NCBI RefSeq assembly: GCF_004745865.1 | Contig: NZ_SRKZ01000004.1 | Span: 744,001 to 808,000, forward strand | Reading direction: 5' to 3' | DNA from: Hymenobacter wooponensis | GTDB taxonomy: Bacteria; Bacteroidota; Bacteroidia; Cytophagales; Hymenobacteraceae | Length of the DNA stretch: 64,000 bases | Part shown: piece by piece, positions 42,516 through 51,496 of the stretch | How positions within the stretch are numbered: the first letter of the stretch is position 1 | How the letters are laid out: each line of letters begins with the position of its first letter | The notes under the pieces: generated by a model | What the model saw: the letters and a program-made list of their open reading frames with translations, nothing else | The model's database searches: none | What the model was told of the DNA's origin: nothing | Program-made: the position numbers and the translations under genes

Positions 42516-44516
42516 ATGCTGCGTTTTTTGCTTCTGGGGCTACTTGTGCTGCTAACTACCGCTGCCGGAGCGCAGCAGCTGAGCACGGTGAAAGGACGCG
42601 TGCTCGATGCCCAAACGCGTAAGCCAGTGCCCTACGCTCTGGTAGGAGTAGCAGGCAACCAGCTCGGCACCAGCGCCAATGAGGAGGGCCGTTTCTCGCT
42701 TAGCATCCCGCCCGAATATCAGCCGCAGGCGCTGGAAATCACCTTTATCGGGTACCGCAAGGCCACGCTGCCACTGCCCGTGCCGGCTGGGCAAGAAGTG
42801 CAGATTCTGCTGGAGCCCGCGCCTACGCAGCTGGCCAACGTCACGGTCTCGGGCTCGGCGCTGGGCATTGTGCGGGCAGCGGTGGCGCGCATTCCGCGCA
42901 ACTTCGCCACGCGGCCGGTGCAGCTCACGGGCTTCTACCGCGAGTCGAGCAACGTACCAGAGGGCAAGTACCTTTATTTGGCGGAGGGTGTGCTGCGGGT
43001 GCGCAAGGAGTCATACCGCACGGCCCACCCCACCGGTGGCGACGTGGAGCTGGTGCAAACGCGCAAATACGAGGCCCGCGACACCAGCCGTACCCAGCTA
43101 AACTGGCAAGCGGGCCCCCTGATTCCGCACCGCTTCGATTTTGTGTACAACCGCGCCGACTTTATCAGCAAAGCGCACTACGCCGAGTACGACTACCAGA
43201 TTGCCGACGTGACAACCTACAACGGTAGGCCAGTGTACGCCATTTCCTTCAAGCCGCGCTCGGCCAAAGCCAACTACCAGGGCCGCGTGTTTATTGACCT
43301 CGACTCCTATGCCTTTCTGGGGGCCGATTTCAGCCTCACGCCTGGTGGCGTAAAGCGCTACCAGGCTGGCTTTGCGGCCATGGGCGACTACGCCTACAGC
43401 CGCCGCAGCCGCCAGGTCAGCTACCAGCGGTATGCGGGCCGCTGGTACCTTAAACGGGTTTGGGACCAGGCCGCCAGCCAGCAGCCGGGCCGGGCGTACC
43501 AGCACACCAGCGAGTTTATTACTACGGCCATTGATACGGCCAAGAGCCGCCGCCCCGCCTACGCCGACCGTTTCCGGCCGGATGATGTATTTCTGCGCAA
43601 CTCCGTGGCCTACGATTCTACATTTTGGGAGAACTTCACCACCCTGGTGTTGCCCCGGCAGGTGGAGCAGCAACTCCTGGATGAGGAGCGCCAGCGCAAG
43701 GCAGAGCAGCTGTTCTCTGACTCTACGGCCGCTGCGGCAGCCCAACCAGCAACAACCGATACGGTGGCCCCAGCACCGGCTCCTCTCCCCGCCCCGCCCC
43801 GTGGTAAGAGCTTTCTCGAGCGTTTTAGCTACTCCTCTAGCCTGGCCGTGGTGCCGCTGCAAATAGCAGAAGGCAACTTGGAGGTGGCCTACGCGCCGGC
43901 TGGTTCTTCTTTCTCGGCCGTGAGCAGCAGGCAGCTAGAGGCTGGGGGTGCTGGTATTGCCCTACGTTTCGACTACTTATTTTGGCTTAGCCGGCACTGG
44001 CAGCTGCACTACGGGGCCGGGGGCCTTCGGGGGGCGCTGCAGGGTGGCCTACAAGCCATTGGCGTACGATACGTGCATAACCTTTCCCAGCGTCGGCGGC
44101 CGGTGTACGTGCGGGCCGGCCTCGACTACAGCCGCATAGTGCTGCGGCAGCGCCTGGGCCGCTTTGATAATCCTGATGCTGACCTGCAGGTAAGTGGCAC
44201 CCAGCTTGGGGCCAGCCGGCTGGCCCTGGGCCTGCAGTCCATCACGAAGGGGGTGGCGCCCCAGCTAGGCCTAGAGGTTAAGGTGGGCGCTACTCTCTAT
44301 TTATTCATGGAGGCAAGCTACTGCATTCAGGCGGCCCCCAACAGTGAGCTGCTTCTGGACGAAAAGAAGGGCTTCTTTCTCAGCCGAAACTCTGCTCGCG
44401 TCCCCCTCTCCTCACCCGATGTGCATGTGCAACTACATGCACAAGCCCGCCAAAGCGCGCCCTTCCTTCCTAGGCCACTGCAGCTGCGGGTGGGTATTGC
44501 CGTGGGGGGCCACTGA
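42516..44516 (+). CDS. Outer-membrane-type protein with carboxypeptidase regulatory-like domain
   Basis: A 666-residue exported protein. It has a signal peptide (MLRFLLLGLLVLLTTAAGAQ) and a CarboxypepD_reg-like beta-sandwich at about 22-110 (VKGRVLDAQTRKPVPYALVG, FIGYRKATLPLPV). A large body follows with GFYRESSNVPEGKYLYLAEG and RVFIDLDSYAFLGADFSLTP, similar to DUF5686/outer-membrane beta-barrel-associated proteins. The last 200 residues have alternating beta-barrel-like strands. A low-complexity Pro/Ala linker lies at about 410-440. It probably sits in the outer membrane. ATG 42516 starts the signal peptide exactly; 42474 would fall inside the terminator stem. Confidence 0.75.
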   Translation: MLRFLLLGLLVLLTTAAGAQQLSTVKGRVLDAQTRKPVPYALVGVAGNQLGTSANEEGRFSLSIPPEYQPQALEITFIGYRKATLPLPVPAGQEVQILLEPAPTQLANVTVSGSALGIVRAAVARIPRNFATRPVQLTGFYRESSNVPEGKYLYLAEGVLRVRKESYRTAHPTGGDVELVQTRKYEARDTSRTQLNWQAGPLIPHRFDFVYNRADFISKAHYAEYDYQIADVTTYNGRPVYAISFKPRSAKANYQGRVFIDLDSYAFLGADFSLTPGGVKRYQAGFAAMGDYAYSRRSRQVSYQRYAGRWYLKRVWDQAASQQPGRAYQHTSEFITTAIDTAKSRRPAYADRFRPDDVFLRNSVAYDSTFWENFTTLVLPRQVEQQLLDEERQRKAEQLFSDSTAAAAAQPATTDTVAPAPAPLPAPPRGKSFLERFSYSSSLAVVPLQIAEGNLEVAYAPAGSSFSAVSSRQLEAGGAGIALRFDYLFWLSRHWQLHYGAGGLRGALQGGLQAIGVRYVHNLSQRRRPVYVRAGLDYSRIVLRQRLGRFDNPDADLQVSGTQLGASRLALGLQSITKGVAPQLGLEVKVGATLYLFMEASYCIQAAPNSELLLDEKKGFFLSRNSARVPLSSPDVHVQLHAQARQSAPFLPRPLQLRVGIAVGGH

Positions 44517-44610
44517 GCTTGCAGGGGTTACGCCTACTCTTCCTGGAGTTGCGCCCGTATTGCCTGCACCTCCTCGCTAAGATGCGTTACTGCAGCTCCA
44601 CACTAATGGC

Positions 44611-45012
44611 CTAGGCGAAGCGCAATTCTTCGGCTTCGAAGATGCGCTTCACTTTGCGCTTCTTCTCCACAATCTGAAAGCGGGCCTTATCGGCGGCTTC
44701 ATCCCAATACACGTCAGATACCTGCCCTTCGTGGGCGGGGCGGCCAGGCTCGGGGCTTACTTCCTGCACCAAGTCGCCGAAGCTAAAGGGGGGCTTATTG
44801 TAGAGTTCTTTAAATAACTCACCGCTGACTTTAAACTGTTGCTCATCATAGCGCAGTAAAATCCAGTCGTCGGTTTCATCAATTTTTTCGAAGACTTTGC
44901 CCATGGGCTCCAGCCACTCAAACGTGCGGCGGTTGGCGGGGTGAATATAACCTAGGCCGTAGTCGGGGGTCCAGGAATACAGGCCGTAGATGACGGGTTT
45001 AGGACGGGGCAC
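44611..45012 (-). CDS. Small soluble protein, possibly DUF6960-like
   Basis: A 133-residue protein starting MPRPKPVIYGLYSWTPDYG, followed by LGYIHPANRRTFEWLEPMGK and YDEQQFKVSGELFKELY. The mix of alternating beta strands and two conserved aromatic clusters fits a small beta-rich domain of the kind labelled DUF6960 in Bacteroidetes. I am not certain of that name. No catalytic motif or membrane segment is visible. It is separate from the neighbours, divergent from the DUF421 pair. Confidence 0.55.
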   Translation of the reverse strand: MPRPKPVIYGLYSWTPDYGLGYIHPANRRTFEWLEPMGKVFEKIDETDDWILLRYDEQQFKVSGELFKELYNKPPFSFGDLVQEVSPEPGRPAHEGQVSDVYWDEAADKARFQIVEKKRKVKRIFEAEELRFA

Positions 45013-45228
45013 GGAATAAAAGCAGTGGGTTAAAAAAAGAAGAACAGCCGCTAGCCGCTGGAGGTTGCATAGGTGCTAAAAACTGGCCTAGCAGGCCCTA
45101 AAAGTACATTAGCGGGGATTAGTTCGTAGTAAAATCCCGTTTTGTACGGACCTATTTTTAAGCACCTTAACTATAACGCCGCCTTGCCTCCACCCGTTCA
45201 GCACTATAACTGACAGCAAGGAAGTAGC

Positions 45229-45918
45229 ATGAAGAAGGAAGATATTCACCTCGGTGATTTGAAGAGAATTTTGTTTGGCGATACCCCCGCTGAGTTCACG
45301 CTGGAAGTAATTGTTCGGACAATCGTCATATACCTGATTTTTCTGATAATCATGCGCCTGTTTGGCAAGCGCATGAACGGTCAGCTCACTATCACGGAGC
45401 TTTCCGTGATGCTAACTCTGGGTGCTATTATTGCCGTGCCAATGCAGGTGCCTAACCGCGGCCTGCTGCCCGGCGCTATTCTGCTGGTGTGCGTGCTTTA
45501 CCTGCAGCGCGGCCTCAACTGGTGGTCGTTGAAGAGGCGGAAGGTTGAGGTAGTAGTGCAGGGCAAGGTCGTTATGCTAGCCAAAAATGGCGTGTTGCTC
45601 CCTGATGAGCTGGAGAAAGAGCGCGTGTCGCATGAGCAGATTTTCGCTGAGTTGCGCGACCATGAAATCACGCACCTAGGCCAGGTAAAGCGCCTTTACA
45701 TGGAGGCCAGCGGCAACTTCAGCCTGTATAAGCAGGAGCCTGCAATTCCGGGCCTAAGCGTGCTGCCCGGCCAAGACACCAAACTGCAGGAAGAGCAAGC
45801 CAAAGTGCCCGACCTGAAGGTGTGCGTGTACTGCGGCAACTGGGCCAGCTCGCGCGACCATGCCGGCCACCAATGCCTCAACTGTGGCCACCAAGAATGG
45901 ACCGAAGCCGTCCGGTAA
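45229..45918 (+). CDS. DUF421 (YetF-family) membrane protein with C-terminal zinc ribbon, copy 1
   Basis: A 229-residue protein with three N-terminal membrane helices (IVIYLIFLIIMRLFGKRM, LSVMLTLGAIIAVPMQVP and one more). The DUF421 cytoplasmic domain follows with the hallmark THLGQVKRLYMEASGNFSLY. A C-terminal four-cysteine zinc ribbon (CVYCGN...CLNCGHQEW) is not part of the standard YetF architecture. Function unknown; related proteins are linked to spore or stress phenotypes in Bacillus. The second copy lies 76 bases downstream on the same strand, and both begin with a similar acidic-basic segment. Confidence 0.8.
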   Translation: MKKEDIHLGDLKRILFGDTPAEFTLEVIVRTIVIYLIFLIIMRLFGKRMNGQLTITELSVMLTLGAIIAVPMQVPNRGLLPGAILLVCVLYLQRGLNWWSLKRRKVEVVVQGKVVMLAKNGVLLPDELEKERVSHEQIFAELRDHEITHLGQVKRLYMEASGNFSLYKQEPAIPGLSVLPGQDTKLQEEQAKVPDLKVCVYCGNWASSRDHAGHQCLNCGHQEWTEAVR

Positions 45919-45994
45919 CTAGTGGCCCAGTGGCCTAGGCCACTGCCTCACGCGCCTGCCAAGTTTGTATTTCCCCCGTAGTTGTAGCTAGTGT

Positions 45995-46696
45995 ATGAAA
46001 CCCGAAGACTTTCATCTGTTAGAGCCCTTGCGCGTGATTCTGGGCGATGTACCCTGGAGCTTTCTGCTGGAGATTTTATTGCGGGTGCTGTTCTTGTATG
46101 GCCTGCTGGTGCTTTCAATGCGGCTGATGGGCAAGCGCATGGGCGCTCAGTTGAGCCGCAATGAGATGGCTGCGCTGGTTTCGTTGGCCGCCGCTATTGG
46201 TGTACCCATTCAGGCACCCGACCGGGGCTTGGTGGCTCCGCTCTGTATTGCGGCTATTATTGTAATTGGGCAACGCCTGATTTCCCGCGCCACATTGCGC
46301 AGCAAAAACTTTGAGGAGCTTTCTCAGGACGACATTGCCATTATGGTGGAAAATGGCTGCCTGAACCTCGATAAGCTAAAAGAGGCCGTAGTGCCCCAGG
46401 AGGGTATATTTGCCCAGCTCCGCTCCAAGAGTATTACGCACCTAGGCCAGGTAAAGCGCCTCTACATGGAAGCCAACGGCAACTTCACGCTGCTGCCCCA
46501 AGAGCCGCCTCAGCCGGGCCTCTCCCTCATCCCCGATTGGGACGAGGAATTCCGCCAAGAGTACCCCGTAGCGCCCGATACGTTTGCCTGCAACCGCTGC
46601 GGCAACCTGAGCAACAGCAAACAGACGCCCTCTACTGCCTGCCCACGGTGCGGCAACACCCGCTGGGTGCAAGCCATTACCTCTAAACCCGAATAA
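45995..46696 (+). CDS. DUF421 (YetF-family) membrane protein with C-terminal zinc ribbon, copy 2
   Basis: A 233-residue paralogue of the preceding protein with the same architecture: KPEDFHLLEPLRVILGD, three helices around RLMGKRMGAQLSRNEMA, the conserved THLGQVKRLYMEANGNFTLL, and a zinc ribbon (CNRCGN...CPRCGNTRW). The order of features is identical, but the pairs differ widely outside these blocks, so the duplication is old. The two may form a hetero-oligomer. The gene is followed by a GC-rich hairpin without a T tract. Confidence 0.82.
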   Translation: MKPEDFHLLEPLRVILGDVPWSFLLEILLRVLFLYGLLVLSMRLMGKRMGAQLSRNEMAALVSLAAAIGVPIQAPDRGLVAPLCIAAIIVIGQRLISRATLRSKNFEELSQDDIAIMVENGCLNLDKLKEAVVPQEGIFAQLRSKSITHLGQVKRLYMEANGNFTLLPQEPPQPGLSLIPDWDEEFRQEYPVAPDTFACNRCGNLSNSKQTPSTACPRCGNTRWVQAITSKPE

Positions 46697-46718
46697 GAGA
46701 AGCTCACACCCATAGCCA

Positions 46719-46760
46719 CGCGCCAGCGCCCTCGCTCTACGGACCGGGGGCGCTGGCGTG
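46719..46760 (+). terminator. GC-rich hairpin after the DUF421 pair
   Basis: CGCCAGCGCCC pairs with GGGCGCTGGCG over a loop of about 14 bases. It lacks a T tract, so termination is not assured. Confidence 0.35.
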
Positions 46761-46945
46761 CTTATGGGCCCGTAAGCACGTAGCCTTGCTTTTTAAGTCA
46801 GTATTGATTTTACCCTGGCTGGTTAGCGTGGTGGCTTTAGCCGAGGTGCATTCACTTACTTTATGAAGTAGCCTGTTTCTAAGGGCTAAGAAGCTGGCCT
46901 AAGGTCAATTATTGCCCTGCTTACAACCCAAGGCGGGACTGATCA

Positions 46946-46988
46946 GTAAGAGGATATACTGTTGAACTTCAACACGGCTTCTCTTACA
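46946..46988 (+). promoter_or_regulatory. Nested inverted repeat directly before the GH13 gene
   Basis: GTTGAACTTCAAC (46961-46973) is a 13-base palindrome. Around it, GTAAGAG (46946-46952) pairs with CTCTTAC (46982-46988). The whole 43-base structure ends five bases before the ATG at 46994. It could be an operator or a leader hairpin. Confidence 0.35.
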
Positions 46989-46993
46989 CAAAC

Positions 46994-48835
46994 ATGTCCG
47001 TCATCGACTCCGCTCCCGCACCTATTACTATTCCCTCTACTGACTTACAACCTGGTATGGGGGCTATTCCCCACGCAAACGGTACCACCTTCCGGGTGTG
47101 GGCTCCGGCCGCCACGGCTGTTTCTTTGGTAGGCCCCTTCAACAACTGGGACGCTACCCAGCACCCCCTCCAGCACGAAGCTGATGGCTATTGGGCCGCT
47201 AATTTCCCCGCTCTATTGCCGGGCACTGAATATAAGTTTTGGCTGAAAACGCCCACCGGCGAGCTAACCCGCAACGACCCCTACGCCCGCGAAGTCACCC
47301 ACTCGGCCGGCAACTCTATCGTGCCTGATCATAGTTTTAATTGGGAAGATGACCACTTTGAGATGCCCGCCTGGAATGAGCTGGTAATCTATGAGCTGCA
47401 CGTAGGCACCTTTAACGCTCCCGACCCCGAAAAGCCTGGTACTTTCCTCGACGTAGTAGCTCGCCTTGACTACCTGCGGGACCTGGGCATCAATGCCATT
47501 GAGATTATGCCGCCCACGGAGTTTCCTGGTGGGCGCAGTTGGGGGTACAACCCAGCGCACCCGTTTGCACTGGAAACCGACTACGGCGGACCACAGGCTT
47601 TTAAGGAGCTGGTGAAACAAGCACATCGCCACGGCATTGCCGTTATTCTGGATGTGGTGTACAACCACTTCGGGCCCGGCGACCTGGACCTGTGGCAGTT
47701 TGATGGCTGGCAGGAAAACGATGGCGGTGGCATTTACTTCTACAACGACTGGCGCGCCGAAACGCCCTGGGGCCACAACCGCCCCGACTACGGCCGCGAT
47801 GAGGTGCGCCGCTACATCCGCGACAATGCCCTGATGTGGCTGGAAGACTACCGCGTAGACGGCCTGCGTTGCGACTCCATTTCTCACGTGCGGAACGTGG
47901 ACGGCTCCAGCGACCCTGCCCGCGACCTGCCCGAGGGCTGGAGCCTGATGAAGTGGGTCAATGAGGAAATTCAGGAGCGGATGCCCTGGAAAATCACCAT
48001 TGCCGAGGATCTGCAGGGCAACGAATACATTACTAGGCCTACCGCTGATGGCGGACAAGGCTTTGCCTCACAGTGGGACGCCGCCTTTGTAAACATTGTG
48101 CGCGATGCGCTGATAACGCCCGAAGACGCCGACCGCAACCTGGAAGCCGTGGCGTCCATCATCGGCCACACCTATAATGGCGACGCTTTCCAACGCGTAA
48201 TTTACACCGAGTCGCACGACGAGGTGGCCAACGGCAAAGCCCGCGTGACGGAGGAAATTATGCCCGGCAACGCGGCCTCTTGGTTCCCCAAGAAACGCTC
48301 GACGCTGGGCGCCGCCCTGGTGTTCACGGCCCCCGGCATTCCCATGATTTTTCAGGGCCAAACCATGCTGGCCGATGGTCATTTCTCCGACGACTTACCC
48401 CTGGACTGGAGCCGAGCCGAGCAGCACGCCGGCCTGGTGCGCCTCTACCGCGACCTGATTCAGCTGCGCCGCAATACCGCTGGCCACACCCGCGGCCTGC
48501 TAGGCCAGCACACGGAGGTGTTCCACGTCAACAACGATGAAAAGGTACTGGCCTACCGCCGATGGGCTGATGGTGAGGGTGGCCCCGGCGACACTACCAT
48601 CATCCTGGCCAACTTCGCCGACCGTGCCCACGAGGCCTACACCATTGGCCTGCCCAGCGGCGGCCACTGGCGCGTGCGCTTCAACTCCGACTGGGAAGGC
48701 TATGATGCCGAGTTCGGCAATTTTGAGAGCATGGATACCCAAGCCGAAGAAGGCGAGTACGATGGCTGTGGTTTCCACGGCTCTTTCGGGCTAGCCCCCT
48801 ACTCCGTCCTGATTATCTCACAGGAGCCGGGCTAA
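46994..48835 (+). CDS. GH13 alpha-glucan branching-type enzyme
   Basis: A 613-residue enzyme with an N-terminal CBM48-like domain (GTTFRVWAPAATAVSLVGPF) and a GH13 barrel. The four conserved regions are visible: I, VILDVVYNHFGPG; II, VDGLRCDSISHVRNVDG (nucleophile Asp); III, ITIAEDLQGNE (acid/base Glu); IV, YTESHDEVANGKARV. Region IV SHDEV is typical of 1,4-alpha-glucan branching enzymes, and the CBM48-GH13 order fits. It may form alpha-1,6 branches in glycogen, together with the synthase 640 bases downstream. A GH13 hydrolase or transferase of close type cannot be excluded. Confidence 0.85.
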   Translation: MSVIDSAPAPITIPSTDLQPGMGAIPHANGTTFRVWAPAATAVSLVGPFNNWDATQHPLQHEADGYWAANFPALLPGTEYKFWLKTPTGELTRNDPYAREVTHSAGNSIVPDHSFNWEDDHFEMPAWNELVIYELHVGTFNAPDPEKPGTFLDVVARLDYLRDLGINAIEIMPPTEFPGGRSWGYNPAHPFALETDYGGPQAFKELVKQAHRHGIAVILDVVYNHFGPGDLDLWQFDGWQENDGGGIYFYNDWRAETPWGHNRPDYGRDEVRRYIRDNALMWLEDYRVDGLRCDSISHVRNVDGSSDPARDLPEGWSLMKWVNEEIQERMPWKITIAEDLQGNEYITRPTADGGQGFASQWDAAFVNIVRDALITPEDADRNLEAVASIIGHTYNGDAFQRVIYTESHDEVANGKARVTEEIMPGNAASWFPKKRSTLGAALVFTAPGIPMIFQGQTMLADGHFSDDLPLDWSRAEQHAGLVRLYRDLIQLRRNTAGHTRGLLGQHTEVFHVNNDEKVLAYRRWADGEGGPGDTTIILANFADRAHEAYTIGLPSGGHWRVRFNSDWEGYDAEFGNFESMDTQAEEGEYDGCGFHGSFGLAPYSVLIISQEPG

Positions 48836-48866
48836 GTGGCCTAGGCCTCTGATGCAGGCATACTAT

Positions 48867-48933
48867 ACAAGTTGCCCTTTGTTTAGGCAGTTCTGCAACC
48901 GTTGCGGAGCTACCCAAACAAAGGGCAACTTGT
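48867..48933. terminator. 18-bp perfect inverted repeat after the GH13 gene
   Basis: ACAAGTTGCCCTTTGTTT is mirrored exactly by AAACAAAGGGCAACTTGT. The 31-base loop includes a smaller hairpin. It is followed by TGTCT. It likely ends the branching-enzyme transcript. The rest of the gap to 49418 holds no recognisable gene or RNA. Confidence 0.6.
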
Positions 48934-49418
48934 TGTCTGGCAGTTCTTCATCAACTCGAGTACTGTATAGCTCCACCATTGCGGGTAACGGGTTCTACTG
49001 TATGCCCAGCCAGTAAGGAAACCGCAACGTTTCGGTGACCAGAACCGACCTGCTTCCCCTGGGAAGCCGATATGGCAAGCAACTCTGCGTTGCCGTTGCA
49101 GCACGTTGAATGTACCCTATCTATAACTCGGCAGCATTGCTCAGGCTGGCTGATGAGCACCGCAAGAGTTGCAGCGTTGCTTCATTGATGCAGGCTGTTC
49201 AATCAGTTAGGGGTGGCACTGCTGCTCTTGTGTGTTGCGGTGGCTATAAGCAGCCTTTGCCGACTTGCTAAACCGCAGTGTACTAAGCCGCAAGCGTTGC
49301 AAGTTGGGGAAAACATAGCCGAGGGCTAGCCGTGACGTTGACTCCGACGGAAGAGCTTGCGTAGGCAACAGGGTCATCTACTTCTGAGCTACTAGCAGAA
49401 AAAGCCCGGTTTTTTCCG

Positions 49419-49448
49419 TTTGAAACTCCGTTGTGCCGTCTATCTTGC
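49419..49448 (+). promoter_or_regulatory. Bacteroidetes promoter of the glycogen synthase gene
   Basis: TTTG (49419-49422), an 18-base spacer, then TATCTTGC (49441-49448), close to the TAnnTTTG consensus. Transcription would start near 49455, downstream of the GTG at 49433. This makes the ATG at 49475 the real start codon. Confidence 0.6.
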
Positions 49449-49474
49449 CACCACTCCCACCGAACTACACACTC

Positions 49475-51313
49475 ATGCAAGTTCCGCTTTCCTCGCCCGA
49501 ACCTATTGCACCCGATGCCCTGCTCGTAGAAGTAGCCTGGGAAGTCTGCAATCAGGTAGGAGGCATTTATACCGTTATCCGCAGTAAAGTGCCGGCCACC
49601 GTGCAAGTGTGGGATGATCGGTATTGTTTGCTAGGTCCCTATTTTGCCCACCAGGCCCAGGGCGAGTTCGAACCCTACGACGACTACCAGCTTGCCACCC
49701 TCAGCGACCCATTTGCTGATGCTGTGCGGGAAATGCGCCGGCAGGGCTATGATGTGCACCTGGGCATCTGGCTCGTGACGGGCCGGCCCCGGGTGGTGCT
49801 CATCAACCCCTACCAGGCCTACAACCGCCTGGGCCAGATTAAGTCTGACCTCTGGCACCACCACCACATTCCTACGCCCGATAACGACGACCTCCTGCAT
49901 CAGGTAGAGGCGTTCGGCTATCTGGTGAAGACCTTCCTAAAGGTTCTCACCGACCAGGTAGTGCCACCTCAGCGCGTGCTGGCGCACTTCCACGAGTGGA
50001 TGACCGGGGTGGCTATTCCGGACCTGCGCCGCGAGCAGGTGCCCCTGCACTTGGTGTTCACCACGCATGCCACCCTGCTGGGCCGCTACCTGGCCATGAA
50101 CGACCCCAATTTTTACGACCACCTCATGCAGGTGGATTGGGCAGCGGAGGCGCGGCATTTCAACATTGAAACGGCCGTTACCATTGAGCGCGCCGCCGCT
50201 CATGGGTCGCACGTATTCACGACGGTAAGCGAGCTGACGGTGCGGGAGTGTATCTATCTGCTCGACCGGATTCCGGACGCAGTGCTGCCCAACGGCCTGA
50301 ACATTGAGCGGTTTGTGGCGCTGCACGAGTTTCAGAACCTGCACCAGCAGTATAAGTCGAAGATTCACGAGTTCGTGATGGCGCACTTCTTCCAGAGCTA
50401 TTCTTTTGATCTGGATAACACGCTGTACCTGTTCACGAGCGGCCGTTACGAGTACCACAACAAGGGCTTCGATCTAACCCTGGAAGCCCTGGCCCGCCTG
50501 AACTACCGCCTGCAGCAGAGTGGCCTACAGGGCAACGTGGTGATGTTCTTTATCACGAAGCGCCCCTTCCATAGCATCAACCCGCAGGTGCTACAAAGCC
50601 GGGCCGTGCTTGATGAGGTACACGCCACCGTAGAGGCCATTCAGCAGCAAGTGGGCGAGCGACTATTCTACGCTGCCGCCGCCAGCACCGACCACCGTCT
50701 GCCCGACCTGAGCAGCATGGTGGATGACTACTGGAAGCTGCGCTACCGCCGCACCCTGCAGAGCTGGAAAACCACCAACCTGCCCCCGGTTATCACCCAT
50801 AACCTGGTAGACGATGCCAACGATGATATTCTGGGCTTTGTACGCCGGGCTAACTTGGTAAACAACCAGCACGACCGGGTGAAGATTGTGTATCACCCCG
50901 ATTTCGTGTCGCCTACTTCGCCGCTGTTTGGCATGGAGTACGGGCAGTTTGTGCGCGGCTGCCACCTGGGCATCTTCCCGAGCTACTACGAGCCCTGGGG
51001 CTACACCCCGCTGGAATGCGCCGCCCGCGGCGTGCCGGCCATCACCAGTGACCTATCTGGCTTCGGCGACTACGTGCTGCAAAACGTGGCCAACCACGAA
51101 GACAAAGGCATTTTTGTAGTACACCGCCAAGAAAAGAGCTTTGAAGAATCAGCGGAAGAGCTAACGGATATGCTGTGGCAGTTTGTGCAGCTCAACCGCC
51201 GTGAGCGAATCATGCAGCGCAACAACGTAGAAAGCTCCTCCGAGCTCTTCGACTGGAAAAACCTGCGCGTGTATTACGACCGGGCCTACGCTCTGGCTTT
51301 AGAGCGCTATTAA
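49475..51313 (+). CDS. GT3-type (eukaryote-like) glycogen synthase
   Basis: A 612-residue glycosyltransferase of family GT3, the family of fungal and animal glycogen synthases rather than the bacterial GlgA family. Evidence: EVAWEVCNQVGGIYTVIRSK at the N-terminus with the substrate-binding VGGIY; FTTHATLLGRYLA; the LPNGLN and TSGRYEYHNKGFDLTLEAL segments; and SYYEPWGYTPLECAARGVPA with the family's C-terminal Glu acid. The donor is likely UDP-glucose. GT3 enzymes occur in many Bacteroidetes. Together with the GH13 enzyme upstream, it forms a minimal glycogen-building pair, but the precursor-making enzyme is not in the window. Confidence 0.9.
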   Translation: MQVPLSSPEPIAPDALLVEVAWEVCNQVGGIYTVIRSKVPATVQVWDDRYCLLGPYFAHQAQGEFEPYDDYQLATLSDPFADAVREMRRQGYDVHLGIWLVTGRPRVVLINPYQAYNRLGQIKSDLWHHHHIPTPDNDDLLHQVEAFGYLVKTFLKVLTDQVVPPQRVLAHFHEWMTGVAIPDLRREQVPLHLVFTTHATLLGRYLAMNDPNFYDHLMQVDWAAEARHFNIETAVTIERAAAHGSHVFTTVSELTVRECIYLLDRIPDAVLPNGLNIERFVALHEFQNLHQQYKSKIHEFVMAHFFQSYSFDLDNTLYLFTSGRYEYHNKGFDLTLEALARLNYRLQQSGLQGNVVMFFITKRPFHSINPQVLQSRAVLDEVHATVEAIQQQVGERLFYAAAASTDHRLPDLSSMVDDYWKLRYRRTLQSWKTTNLPPVITHNLVDDANDDILGFVRRANLVNNQHDRVKIVYHPDFVSPTSPLFGMEYGQFVRGCHLGIFPSYYEPWGYTPLECAARGVPAITSDLSGFGDYVLQNVANHEDKGIFVVHRQEKSFEESAEELTDMLWQFVQLNRRERIMQRNNVESSSELFDWKNLRVYYDRAYALALERY

Positions 51314-51333
51314 TCTAGCACACCATCTCAAAA

Positions 51334-51430
51334 ACGTCATCCCGACGCAGGAAGGATCTTCTCATGCGGTACCGACTGGCCTAGCGCCTCGTGCCGACGG
51401 GAGAAGATCCTTCCTGCTTCAGGATGACGT
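51334..51430. repeat. Dispersed palindromic repeat, copy 2 (core inverted)
   Basis: The ends ACGTCATCCCGACG... and ...AGGATGACGT mirror each other. The inner CTGGCCTAGCGCCTCGTGCC is the reverse complement of the core seen at 3531-3635. The sequence is about 97 bp and lies 20 bases after the synthase stop. Confidence 0.85.
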
Positions 51431-51496
51431 GCAGAGTGTAGACAGCAACCGCAGGGTTCTTGGCCTAAATGACCGCCGCCTCTTCATGTGCTCTTA

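Noticed and set aside
49433..49474. GTG start for glycogen synthase at 49433
   Set aside because: The best promoter (49419-49448) places the transcript start downstream of it, so ATG 49475 is used.
49655..49680. GTTCGAACC resembling a tRNA T-loop
   Set aside because: It lies inside the glycogen synthase reading frame, and no acceptor stem, anticodon arm or D-loop can be built around it.
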